This document shows, piece by piece, positions 33,988 to 43,151 of a stretch of DNA of 64,000 bases. This DNA is from an uncultured Xanthomonas sp. (GTDB taxonomy: Bacteria > Pseudomonadota > Gammaproteobacteria > Xanthomonadales > Xanthomonadaceae). A model generated the notes under the pieces. It had not been told where the DNA came from and ran no database searches. It worked only from the letters and a program-made list of their open reading frames with translations. The position numbers and the translations under genes are program-made. The first letter of the stretch is position 1. The number at the start of each line of letters is the position of its first letter. The stretch spans positions 103,839 to 167,838 of the forward strand of contig CALTTS010000004.1 of the NCBI GenBank assembly GCA_943912265.1, written 5' to 3'.

Positions 33988-34695
33988 TCAGAGCCCGACG
34001 GTGGCGGTGAGCACCACGCGATCGCCGGCATTGTTGCCGCCGACGCGTTCGCCGGCCTTGTCGGTATCGATGTAAGCCAGCGACAGCGACAGCGGGCCGA
34101 AGGTCTTGCCCAGGCTCACCGAATAATCCGAGTAGTCCTCGATGCCGGCCTTGTTGCTGAACATGCTGCGGCCGTAGCTGGCGCCGACGGTGAAATCGTG
34201 CGGCAACGACCAGTTGGCGCCGACGCCGGCGTAGTAGCCGTTTTCGTCGGTGGCCCAGGAATCGTTGGAATAGGTCAGCGTGACGTAGTAGGTCTTGTAG
34301 AACGTGGTCTTGGTGATCAGCTCGTTCCAGTTCAGGTCGCTGGCGCCGCTGTAGGTATAGCGGTTGACCATCACGTCGAAATTGACGTGCTCGCCGATGT
34401 CGGTGTTGTAGCCGATGTTGAAATCGCGCTCCCAGTCCGGATCGCCGGCGCCGAAATCGACGTTGGACGTCCATGCACCGGCATAGATGCCGACCTTGGA
34501 CGTATAGGTGACGCCCGCCTGGAATGCCGGATCCTCGTTGGTCTGGGAAATGCCGCGCCAGACGTAGTCGCTGGTGGCGGCGAGCGTGGCACTGAACGGC
34601 TTGTAGTCGTCCTCGGCCTCCTGGGCAAACGAGGCGAACGGAACGGCGGCCAGCATGGTGGCGGCCAAGGCGATACCCAGCTTGCGTGTCTTCAT
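33988..34695 (-). CDS. TorF family putative porin
   Basis: 235 residues with a signal peptide (MKTRKLGIALAATMLAAVPFASFAQ). The mature part is rich in alternating aromatic beta strands: FSATLAATSDYVWRGISQT near the N-terminus and SLSLAYIDTD near the C-terminus are hallmarks of this proteobacterial family, which has no established substrate. The ATG at 34695 follows CAGGAG at about eight bases; a longer reading to 34740 was rejected. It has its own promoter at 34760-34788 and a terminator, so it is likely monocistronic. Confidence 0.85.
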   Translation of the reverse strand: MKTRKLGIALAATMLAAVPFASFAQEAEDDYKPFSATLAATSDYVWRGISQTNEDPAFQAGVTYTSKVGIYAGAWTSNVDFGAGDPDWERDFNIGYNTDIGEHVNFDVMVNRYTYSGASDLNWNELITKTTFYKTYYVTLTYSNDSWATDENGYYAGVGANWSLPHDFTVGASYGRSMFSNKAGIEDYSDYSVSLGKTFGPLSLSLAYIDTDKAGERVGGNNAGDRVVLTATVGL

Positions 34696-34759
34696 CCAGC
34701 GAACTCCTGTGGCGGGTGGGGGAAGCCCGGAATGGGCCATGTGTCACAGCATTAACGGT

Positions 34760-34788
34760 TTTCTAACCGATCTCTGCCAGCCTCGCAA
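34760..34788 (-). promoter_or_regulatory. Promoter of the TorF-like porin gene
   Basis: On the minus strand TTGCGA (34788-34783) and TAGAAA (34765-34760) are 17 bp apart, four of six matches each. A small hairpin, CGGTT-AGAA-AACCG, overlaps the -10. The 183-bp gap up to the cysA stop contains no gene. Confidence 0.5.
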
Positions 34789-34878
34789 CTACCCGCCCGC
34801 CATGCCCGCCCCTACCCGCACCGGCAAAATGTCGCCCCGGTTGCGTTCCCGCCGGCAGGAAACACCGCGATGCCGGAC

Positions 34879-35931
34879 TCAGGCAGGGAAAAGCCCGTAG
34901 CGCACCGGCGCCAGCCGGATCGCGGCCCCGTCCGCCGGCAGGCCCTCGCGCACGGCCGGCGCGGGCAGGTCGACGTCCAGCTCCTCGCCGCTGTGCAGCA
35001 GGCGCGCGCGCAGGCGATGGCGCGGCCCGGTCTGGCGGCTGGAGACGACCACGGCATCCCAGCCGGGCGCGTCGGCGCCGACCTGCAGGTCTTCCGGACG
35101 CACGAACAGCTGCGCGGCGCCGGCCTCGCCGGCGAAACCGCGCGGCAGCGGGAGGTCGAGCCCGGCCGCCTGCAGGGCGCGGCCGTCCACCGTCGCGCGG
35201 ACGCGGTTGATCTCGCCGATGAACCCGTAGATCGACGGCGATGCCGGATGCTCGTAGATGTCCGCCGGCGCGCCCACCTGGCCGATCCGGCCGCCGTCGA
35301 GGATGGCCACGCGGTCGGCCAGTTCCAGCGCCTCTTCCTGGTCGTGGGTGACGAACACGGTGGTCAGGCCGGTCTGGTGGTGAATCTCGCGCAGCCAGCG
35401 GCGCAGGTCGCGGCGCACCTGCGCGTCGAGCGCGCCGAACGGCTCGTCCAGCAGCAGCACGCGCGGCTCGATCGCCAGCGCGCGCGCCAGGGCCACGCGC
35501 TGGCGCTGGCCGCCGGACAGCTGCGCCGGATAGCGCTGCTCCAGCCCGGCCAGCTGCACCAGTTCGAGCAGCTCGCGCACGCGCTCGCGGATGCGCGCCT
35601 CCGGCGGCCGCGCCGCACCCTTGCGCACGCGCAGGCCGAAGGCGACGTTGTCGGCCACCGTCATGTGCCGGAACAGGGCGTAGTGCTGGAACACGAAGCC
35701 GGCGCGGCGCGACTGGATGTCCAGCCCGCCGGCATCCACGCCGTCGAACAGCACGCTGCCCGCATCGGCCTGCTCCAGCCCGGCGATCACCCGCAGCAGC
35801 GTGGTCTTGCCGGAGCCGGACGGGCCGAGCAGCGCGATCAGCTCGCCGTCGCGGATGGAAAGGTTGATGTCGTCCAGCGCGGTGAACGCGCCGAAGCGCT
35901 TGCCGACGTTGCGGATGTCGATGCCCATCAT
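34879..35931 (-). CDS. cysA: Sulfate/thiosulfate ABC transporter ATP-binding protein
   Basis: 350 residues. Walker A is GPSGSGKTT (residues 36-44), the signature LSGGQRQRVALARALA, Walker B VLLLDEPFGALD and the switch His in FVTHDQEEA. A C-terminal TOBE-like regulatory domain follows residue 240. It energises sulfate import by CysT/CysW and the binding protein. Two adjacent ATGs exist; the second (35928) is better spaced from GAGGG. It is the last gene of the porin-sbp-cysT-cysW-cysA operon. Confidence 0.95.
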   Translation of the reverse strand: MMGIDIRNVGKRFGAFTALDDINLSIRDGELIALLGPSGSGKTTLLRVIAGLEQADAGSVLFDGVDAGGLDIQSRRAGFVFQHYALFRHMTVADNVAFGLRVRKGAARPPEARIRERVRELLELVQLAGLEQRYPAQLSGGQRQRVALARALAIEPRVLLLDEPFGALDAQVRRDLRRWLREIHHQTGLTTVFVTHDQEEALELADRVAILDGGRIGQVGAPADIYEHPASPSIYGFIGEINRVRATVDGRALQAAGLDLPLPRGFAGEAGAAQLFVRPEDLQVGADAPGWDAVVVSSRQTGPRHRLRARLLHSGEELDVDLPAPAVREGLPADGAAIRLAPVRYGLFPA

Positions 35932-35938
35932 CTGTCCC

Positions 35939-36895
35939 TCAATGCCGGCGCCCGCCGGCGAGCGCGTCGCCGTGGCGCCATTCCAGCCAGGCCTTCAGCG
36001 CCAGCGTCAGCAGCGCGCCGAGGGCGAGCAGCGAGGCGCAGGCGAACGCGGCGCTGTAGGCGTATTCGTTGTAGAGGATTTCCACGTGCAGCGGCAGCGT
36101 GTTGGTGCGCCCGCGGATGTGCCCGGACACCACCGACACCGCACCGAACTCGCCCATCGAACGCGCCCCGCACAGCAGCACGCCGTACAGCAGGCCCCAG
36201 CGGATGTTCGGCAGCGTCACCCGCCGGAAGGTCTGCCAGCCGCTCGCGCCCAGGCTCAGCGCGGCCAGCTCCTCGTCGCTGCCCTGCTGCTCCATCAGCG
36301 GCATCAGCTCGCGCGCGATGAACGGGAAGGTGACGAACGTGGTGGCCAGCACGATGCCGGGCAGCGCGAACACGATCTTCGGCAGCTTCAGCACCACCTC
36401 GCCCAGCCACGGCAGGTGCACCGCCCAGCCCTCGTCCACCAGCGGCCAGGCCCAGCCCTGGCGGCCGAAGATCAGCACGAACACCAGGCCGGCCACCACC
36501 GGCGAGACCGAGAACGGCAGGTCGATCAGGCTGACCAGCAGGCGCCGGCCGGGAAAGCGGTGCTTGCTGACCGCCCAGGCCGCCGCCACGCCGAACACCA
36601 GGTTCAGCGGGATCACGATGGCGGTGACCAGCAGGCTCAGGCGGATCGCGGCCAGCGCGTCCGGGTCGGACAGGGCCTTCCAGAACACCGCCACGCCGCC
36701 GCGCAGCGCCTCGGTGAACACCAGCACCAGCGGCAACAGCAGGAAGCACAGCAGGAAGCCCAGCGCGCCGGCGATCAGCAGCACGCGCGCCCAGCGCGGT
36801 TCGGTGGTGGCGGAAGCGGCGATGTCCCGCGAACGGCGCAAGGCCACGGCGGTCTCCCGGAGCGGAGCGGACAGGGACGAAGCGGACTGGACCAT
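35939..36895 (-). CDS. cysW: Sulfate ABC transporter permease CysW
   Basis: 318 residues with about six membrane segments and a polar N-terminal tail of about 35 residues. The binding-protein-dependent permease loop is EELAALSLGASGWQTFRRVTLPNI, which contacts CysA. DLPFSVSPVVAGLVFVLIFG and RSMGEFGAVSVVSG are typical of CysW. It starts six bases after the cysT stop and ends seven bases before cysA. Confidence 0.94.
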   Translation of the reverse strand: MVQSASSLSAPLRETAVALRRSRDIAASATTEPRWARVLLIAGALGFLLCFLLLPLVLVFTEALRGGVAVFWKALSDPDALAAIRLSLLVTAIVIPLNLVFGVAAAWAVSKHRFPGRRLLVSLIDLPFSVSPVVAGLVFVLIFGRQGWAWPLVDEGWAVHLPWLGEVVLKLPKIVFALPGIVLATTFVTFPFIARELMPLMEQQGSDEELAALSLGASGWQTFRRVTLPNIRWGLLYGVLLCGARSMGEFGAVSVVSGHIRGRTNTLPLHVEILYNEYAYSAAFACASLLALGALLTLALKAWLEWRHGDALAGGRRH

Positions 36896-36901
36896 CCTGC
36901 C

Positions 36902-37750
36902 TTACTCCCTGCCCCGCCGCAGCATCCGCCCCTGCAGCCCGTTCACCGACAGCAGCACGGCGAAGGACAGCAGCAGCATCGCCGCGGCAATCGCGGTGGC
37001 ACCGGCGTAATCGAACTCCTCCAGCCGGATCGTGATCAGCAAGGGGGCGATCTCGGTGGCATTGGGCATGTTGCCGGCGATGAAGATCACCGAGCCGTAC
37101 TCGCCCACGCCGCGCGCGAAGGCCAGCGCGAAACCGGTCAGCACCGCCGGCCACAGCGCCGGCAGCACCACCCGCGTCACCGTCTGCCAGCGCCCGGCGC
37201 CGAGCGTGGCGGCCGCTTCCTCCAGCTCGCGCTCGCTCTCGGCCAGCACCGGCTCCACCACCCGCACCACGAACGGCAGGCCGACGAACACCAGCGCGAC
37301 GACGATGCCCAGCTGGGTGTAGGCCACCTTGATGCCCAGCGGTTCGAGCCAGCGCCCGATCCAGCCGTTCGGCCCGTACAGCGCGGTCAGCGCGATGCCG
37401 GCCACCGCCGTGGGCAGCGCGAACGGCAGGTCGATCATCGCGTCGAACACGCGCTTGCCCGGGAAGCGGTAGCGCACGAACACCCACGCCACCCACGTGC
37501 CGGCCGCCGCGTTGAACGCGGCCGCGGCCAGCGCCGTGCCGAAACTCACGGTCAGGGCCGACAGCACGCGCGGCTCGCTCCACACCTGCCACAGGCCCGA
37601 CCAGCCCAGCCCGCCGGCCTTGGCGAACACGCCCAGCAGCGGGATCAGCACGATCAGGCCCAGCCAGGACAGGGTGATCCCCAGGCTCAGGCCGAACCCG
37701 GGGATCACCCGCCGGCGCGCCGGCGCTGCCTGCGACACACTTGCCGGCAT
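36902..37750 (-). CDS. cysT: Sulfate ABC transporter permease CysT (CysU)
   Basis: 282 residues, about six membrane segments. The ATPase-contacting loop is ELEEAAATLGAGRWQTVTRVVLPALWP, and DLPFALPTAVAGIALTALYG and FARGVGEYGSVIFIAGN are family signatures. It forms the membrane channel with CysW. The start follows the sbp stop by four bases, so coupling is likely. Confidence 0.94.
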   Translation of the reverse strand: MPASVSQAAPARRRVIPGFGLSLGITLSWLGLIVLIPLLGVFAKAGGLGWSGLWQVWSEPRVLSALTVSFGTALAAAAFNAAAGTWVAWVFVRYRFPGKRVFDAMIDLPFALPTAVAGIALTALYGPNGWIGRWLEPLGIKVAYTQLGIVVALVFVGLPFVVRVVEPVLAESERELEEAAATLGAGRWQTVTRVVLPALWPAVLTGFALAFARGVGEYGSVIFIAGNMPNATEIAPLLITIRLEEFDYAGATAIAAAMLLLSFAVLLSVNGLQGRMLRRGRE

Positions 37751-37754
37751 CGGC

Positions 37755-38789
37755 TTACTTGCCCGCCTGGATCTGGTCGAAGCTGCCGCCGTCGGCGAAG
37801 TGCGCGGCCTGCGCCTTCTGCCACGAACCGAAGGCCTGCTTGATCGTCACCAGTTCCACTTCGGGGAAACGGGCGACATCGGCCGGGGCGGCGTACTCGG
37901 GCTTGCGCGGGCGGTAGTAGTGCGCGGCGGCGATCTTCTGCCCTTCCGGCGAGTACAGGTACTTCAGGTATTCCTCGGCCACCGCGCGGGTGCCGTGCTT
38001 GTCCACGTTCTTGTCGACCACCGCCACCGACGGCTCGGCCAGGATCGACAGCTTCGGCACCACGATCTCGAACTTGTCCGGGCCGAGCTCCTCCTGGGCG
38101 AGGAAGGCCTCGTTCTCCCAGGCCAGCAGCACGTCGCCGATGCCGCGCTGCACGAAGGTGGTGGTGGCGCCGCGCGCACCGGTGTCGAGCACCGGCACGT
38201 TGCGGAACAGCGCGGTCATGCTGCGCCGGACCTTGGCCTGGTCGCCCTTGAAGATGCGGTCGAAGTACGCCCACGCAGCCAGGTAGTTCCAGCGCGCGCC
38301 GCCGGAGGTCTTCGGGTTCGGCGTCACCACCGAGACCCCGGACTTGAGCAGGTCCGGCCAGTCCTTGATGCCCTTCGGGTTGCCCTTGCGGACCAGGAAA
38401 ACGATCGTCGAGGTGTAGGGCGCGCTGTTGTCCGGCAGGCGCCGCTCCCAGTCGGGACTGATCAGCTTGCCCTTCTCCGCGATCGCATCGACGTCGTAGG
38501 CCAGCGCCAGCGTCACCACGTCCGCCTCCACCCCGTCGATCACCGAGCGCGCCTGCTTGCCCGAGCCGCCGTGCGAGGTCTCGACGGTGACGGTGTCGCC
38601 GTGCCCGGCCTTCCAGTGCCGTGCGAAGGCGGCGTTGTAGTCCTTGTACAGCTCGCGCGTCGGGTCGTAGGACACGTTGGTCAGCTGCACGTCGCGCGCG
38701 GCCGCCGGGCCGGCGACGGCAAGCGCGAGCAGCAGGGCGGCCAGCGGCCAGCGGCGCGCGGCGCCCGGGAATGCGGATGTCGTCTTCAT
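37755..38789 (-). CDS. sbp: Periplasmic sulfate-binding protein
   Basis: 344 residues with a signal peptide ending GPAAAR. Mature family motifs are NVSYDPTRELYKDYNAAF, ETSHGGSGKQARSVIDG, ADVVTLALAYDVDAI and TPNPKTSGGARWNYLAAW, which build the sulfate pocket from main-chain amides. The ATG at 38789 follows GGAGG at about five bases. The gene starts 14 bp after the stop of the porin gene upstream and leads into cysT. Confidence 0.95.
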   Translation of the reverse strand: MKTTSAFPGAARRWPLAALLLALAVAGPAAARDVQLTNVSYDPTRELYKDYNAAFARHWKAGHGDTVTVETSHGGSGKQARSVIDGVEADVVTLALAYDVDAIAEKGKLISPDWERRLPDNSAPYTSTIVFLVRKGNPKGIKDWPDLLKSGVSVVTPNPKTSGGARWNYLAAWAYFDRIFKGDQAKVRRSMTALFRNVPVLDTGARGATTTFVQRGIGDVLLAWENEAFLAQEELGPDKFEIVVPKLSILAEPSVAVVDKNVDKHGTRAVAEEYLKYLYSPEGQKIAAAHYYRPRKPEYAAPADVARFPEVELVTIKQAFGSWQKAQAAHFADGGSFDQIQAGK

Positions 38790-38803
38790 CGTTGCCTCCA
38801 TCG

Positions 38804-40267
38804 TCAGAAAGATACCTGCAGCCGCGAGAAGACCGTCTTCTCGTCCTCGCGGTCGGCGCCGGCGGCCGCGCCGCCATCGAAGCGGGCCTGGGTGTAGTCG
38901 AGCACCAGCTTCAGGTTGCTGGTGAGATACCAGTTGACGCCGAGCGTCCAGGCCGCGGCGCGGCGTGCCGAGGCATCGGCACTGGCGAACAGCGGGAAGG
39001 CCGCGTCGTCCACCTCGAGCACACCATACCGTCCCACCAGTTCTCATGCACCCCAGCCCGTGCCGCCCGGCGCGAACGGCCGCGACGGCCTGACCACGCC
39101 GCGATAGCCGGCATCCTCGCCGGTCAGCACGTAGCTGGCGGTGGCCTGCCAGGCCTTGTTGGACAGCGTGGCCCGCGCCGCCAGCGTGGCCAGCTTCTGC
39201 CGCGACACGATGTATTCGGCCTGCAGGCCGAAGGCGTCGCGGTAGTAGTAGGCCTGCGGCGACCAGCGCGCATGCCGGCCGTCGGCCAGCACCGTGCCGC
39301 GGTAGCTGAAGAAGGTCGCCTGGCCGGGCGTGCGGTAGCGCGGCAGGAAATTGTTGCCGCTGCCGCGGGTATCGCCGACGCTGGCGCCGAGGCCGAAACC
39401 CAGCCCCGCCCACGCGCCGAAGCCGTCCTTGAACGGCTCGAAGAACACGCGCCCGGCGTATTCCAGTTCGTTGTCCGGGTTGCCGGTGACCGCGTCGCGC
39501 CCGTCCACCGTGCCGTTGAACACGCCCAGCGCGTAGCTGGCCTTGCCTCCGGCCAGCGTGCCCTGCAGCTGCGCGCCGATGTCGCGGTTCGGCGCCAGCT
39601 CGCTGGGCAGCGCGCGTTCCACCCCGGCCAGCGCCGAGGACGACTGCAGCCGCTCCAGCCCCACCGGCGAGGTGAACTTGCCGACCCGCAGCGTGTAGGC
39701 CGGGTCGAAACGCAGGTCCGCGTAGGCGTCGACGATGCTGGCGCTGTCGCCGGCGAACTCCGGCGTGAAGCGGAACGCCACCAGCTTGCCCAGCGCGCCT
39801 TCGATGGTCGGGCGCGCGGTCCGCAGCAGGAAGGTGTCGTTCTGCGGCTGCTGGCGGTCGTCCACGAAGAAGCGCGCATCACCCTGCAGCAGCCCGCGCA
39901 GGCGGATCTCGTAGTCGCCCTCGGCCGATCTGAACGATGCGCCCTTGTCGTTGACCGCCACCACCGGCGCGGATTTGGCCGCGGCGGCGCGCTCCTCGTC
40001 CTGGATCTCCAGCCGCCGCTCGATCACCCGCAGGCGCTGGTCGATGCCGGCCAGGCCCTCGGCGGCGGCCGTACCGTCGGCGCCCTCCGCCGTTGCGGCA
40101 TCGCCGCCGAGCCGGCGTTCGAGCGATTCCAGCCGGCGCTGCAGTTCCTCGATCGTGGGTTGGCGGGTCTGCGCCCAGGCCGGCGCGGTGGCCAGCAGGC
40201 AGGCCAGGACCAGCAGGCTGCGCGTCGGGCGCGGATCGCGGCGATGTCGGGTGCGGTCGTCGGTCAT
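38804..40267 (-). pseudogene. OprO/OprP-type porin interrupted by an in-frame TGA
   Basis: The frame from the ATG at 40267 to the TGA at 38804 encodes a full-length phosphate-selective-porin-like protein of 487 positions, but codon 408 is TGA (39046-39044). Upstream of it lie a signal peptide (ending APAWAQ), a coiled-coil trimerisation segment (IEELQRRLESLERRLGG and GIDQRLRVIERRLEIQDEE) and most of the barrel. Downstream, in the same frame, ELVGRYGVLEVDDAAFPLF continues and the chain ends LQVSF with a C-terminal Phe. The context WGA-stop-ELVGRY suggests TGG (Trp) became TGA. The truncated product would lack the last strands and the C-terminal Phe. It heads the sulfate operon. A sequencing error or read-through remains possible. 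Confidence 0.8.
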
Positions 40268-40412
40268 CGGCTGTGTCCCCGCAGCGGCGGAGGATTCCCC
40301 TGTCTGGATTCGGACGGCGATCCTGCACGCCGCCGGCGCGGCCGGGAAATGACCTCTGCGCAGTCCCTCATGGCGATAACGCATGTAGGCCGAAGGCGCC
40401 GCCGCGGCCGGG

Positions 40413-40418
40413 TAGAAT
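40413..40418 (+). promoter_or_regulatory. -10 element of kbl
   Basis: TAGAAT lies 32 bp before the kbl ATG, five of six matches to the sigma-70 -10. No clear -35 is visible. The 183-bp divergent region between the porin and kbl holds no gene. Confidence 0.4.
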
Positions 40419-40450
40419 CCGGCACCATCCGCCGCAAGCCCGACGACGCC

Positions 40451-41653
<1,203 letters not shown>

Positions 41654-41692
41654 GCGGCGGACCGCCACCATCGGGCACGCGCCGTCGCCGGT

Positions 41693-42472
41693 TCACCGCG
41701 ACGGCGCGGCCAGCGCGCGCGCCTCCTCGGCGCTCAGCGCGCGCCACCGGCCCTTCGCCAGTTCGCCCAGCGCCAGATCGCCGATGGCCACGCGCACCAG
41801 CCGCAGCACCTCGATGCCGTGCGCGGCCAGCAGGCGGCGGATCTGCCGGTTGCGGCCCTCGTCGAGCACGATCTCCAGCCACGCGTTGCGCTCGCCCTGC
41901 CGCAGCAGCTTGGCCGAACGCGCGGCCAGGCGCTCGCCGCCGTCCTCGATGCCGCGTTCCAGCGCGGCCAGCAGCGCGGCATCGGGCCGCGCGTCCACCT
42001 GCACGTGGTAGGTCTTGTCCGGCCCGGATTCCGGGTCGGCGATGCGCGCGGCCCACTCGGGGTCGTTGCTGAACAGCAGCAGGCCTTCGCTGGCCTTGTC
42101 CAGGCGCCCGACCGGCGCCAGCCACGGCAGGCCGGCGCCGTCGAAGGCGCGGTAGACCGTGTCGCGGCCATGCTCGTCGCGGGCCGTGGTCACCAGCCCG
42201 CGCGGCTTGTTGAGCATCAGGTAATGGCGCGTCGCCGCCGCCAGCGGCCGGCCGTCCATCGCGATGCCGGCCTCGGTGCCGCGCGCGACGGGGAATTCGG
42301 GATCGCGCACCACGCGCCCGGCCACGCTCACCCGGCCGGCGGCGATGCGTTGCGCGGCCTCGCTGCGCGAACAGAGGCCCAGCTTGGAAAGCACGCGCGC
42401 CAGGCCATGACGGACCGGCGCGGCGGGAGCGCGCGACGCGGAACGCGTCAGGCGCGGCGGCGGGCGGCGCAT
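41693..42472 (-). CDS. rRNA pseudouridine synthase, RsuA/RluB/E/F family
   Basis: 259 residues. A basic N-terminal tail leads into an S4 RNA-binding domain (about residues 22-75: RVLSKLGLCSRSEAAQRIAAGRVSVAG), then the catalytic domain with the aspartate motif GRLDKASEGLLLFSND and the family box EGRNRQIRRLLAAHG. These enzymes isomerise single uridines in 16S or 23S rRNA; which one cannot be told here. It lies convergent to kbl, with a 39-bp gap. Confidence 0.85.
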   Translation of the reverse strand: MRRPPPRLTRSASRAPAAPVRHGLARVLSKLGLCSRSEAAQRIAAGRVSVAGRVVRDPEFPVARGTEAGIAMDGRPLAAATRHYLMLNKPRGLVTTARDEHGRDTVYRAFDGAGLPWLAPVGRLDKASEGLLLFSNDPEWAARIADPESGPDKTYHVQVDARPDAALLAALERGIEDGGERLAARSAKLLRQGERNAWLEIVLDEGRNRQIRRLLAAHGIEVLRLVRVAIGDLALGELAKGRWRALSAEEARALAAPSR

Positions 42473-42485
42473 CGGCGCCCGCCCG

Positions 42486-42980
42486 TCACTTCTTGTCAGC
42501 GGCGCTGGCCTCGACCGTGGCCGGCTGCGCGGGAGCGGCAGCCTTGGCCTTGACCACGCGCACGCCGCGCGCCTTCATCCAGGCGTCGAACTCGTCGGCG
42601 GTCATGCGCTTGCCGTTCTGGTTCATGTCGAAGCGCCACGGCGTGTTGTCGAACGCGGTCATCGGCTTGTAGGCGGCCGGATCGTTCGGGTTGGCGCCCG
42701 GCGCGGCCGCGGCGGCCTTGGCTAGCTCGCGGCACCCGTCGGCGCGCAGGCGCAGCAGCACGCGGTCCACCGACTGGTTGACGTCGTAGCCCTGGGTCAG
42801 CACGCCGCTGGGCACGCCGAGCTGGACGGTGCGCGAATACAGTTCGGCCGCGACCGGTTCGAGCACGGTGCTCGGCAACGGCAGGGGCGGCGGGGTGAGG
42901 TCGCCGGAGCAGTTCGCGGCGGCCTGCGCGGCCGGTGCCAGCGCGATTCCGAGAAGACCCGACACGACGATACGCAACAT
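42486..42980 (-). CDS. Hypothetical secreted protein with an EF-hand-like segment
   Basis: 164 residues with a signal peptide (MLRIVVSGLLGIALAPAAQA). I do not recognise the family. Two cysteines (NCSGD and DGCREL) could form a disulfide. DMNQNGKRMTADEFDAWM near residue 117 resembles an EF-hand calcium loop but is not a perfect match. The C-terminus is Ala/Lys-rich. It ends 13 bp before the pseudouridine synthase start and may be cotranscribed with it. Confidence 0.7.
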   Translation of the reverse strand: MLRIVVSGLLGIALAPAAQAAANCSGDLTPPPLPLPSTVLEPVAAELYSRTVQLGVPSGVLTQGYDVNQSVDRVLLRLRADGCRELAKAAAAAPGANPNDPAAYKPMTAFDNTPWRFDMNQNGKRMTADEFDAWMKARGVRVVKAKAAAPAQPATVEASAADKK

Positions 42981-43023
42981 CGGCTTGCACCCTTGCCTGA
43001 AGACAGCCGCAGTTTAGGTAGCC

Positions 43024-43062
43024 GCCCGCGCCATTTCAAGCAAGCACTGAAATGGCGCGGGC
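43024..43062. repeat. Perfect 15-bp inverted repeat
   Basis: GCCCGCGCCATTTCA (43024-43038) and TGAAATGGCGCGGGC (43048-43062) pair perfectly around nine bases, in the 171-bp gap between two minus-strand genes. It lies about 90 bp past the ester hydrolase stop. It may terminate that transcript, although no T run follows. The gap holds no other feature. Confidence 0.55.
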
Positions 43063-43151
43063 AATGCCTTGATCCGGCGAGGAAATCACGCCGCGGGCGA
43101 AGCTGCGCGGGTGCGGCACCGGCAAGGCCCGCGCCCGCACCGCCGCCGCGC

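Noticed and set aside
39044..39046. TGA in the porin read as selenocysteine
   Set aside because: No selenocysteine-using porin is known to me, and the flanking residues fit Trp. A nonsense change or sequencing error is simpler.
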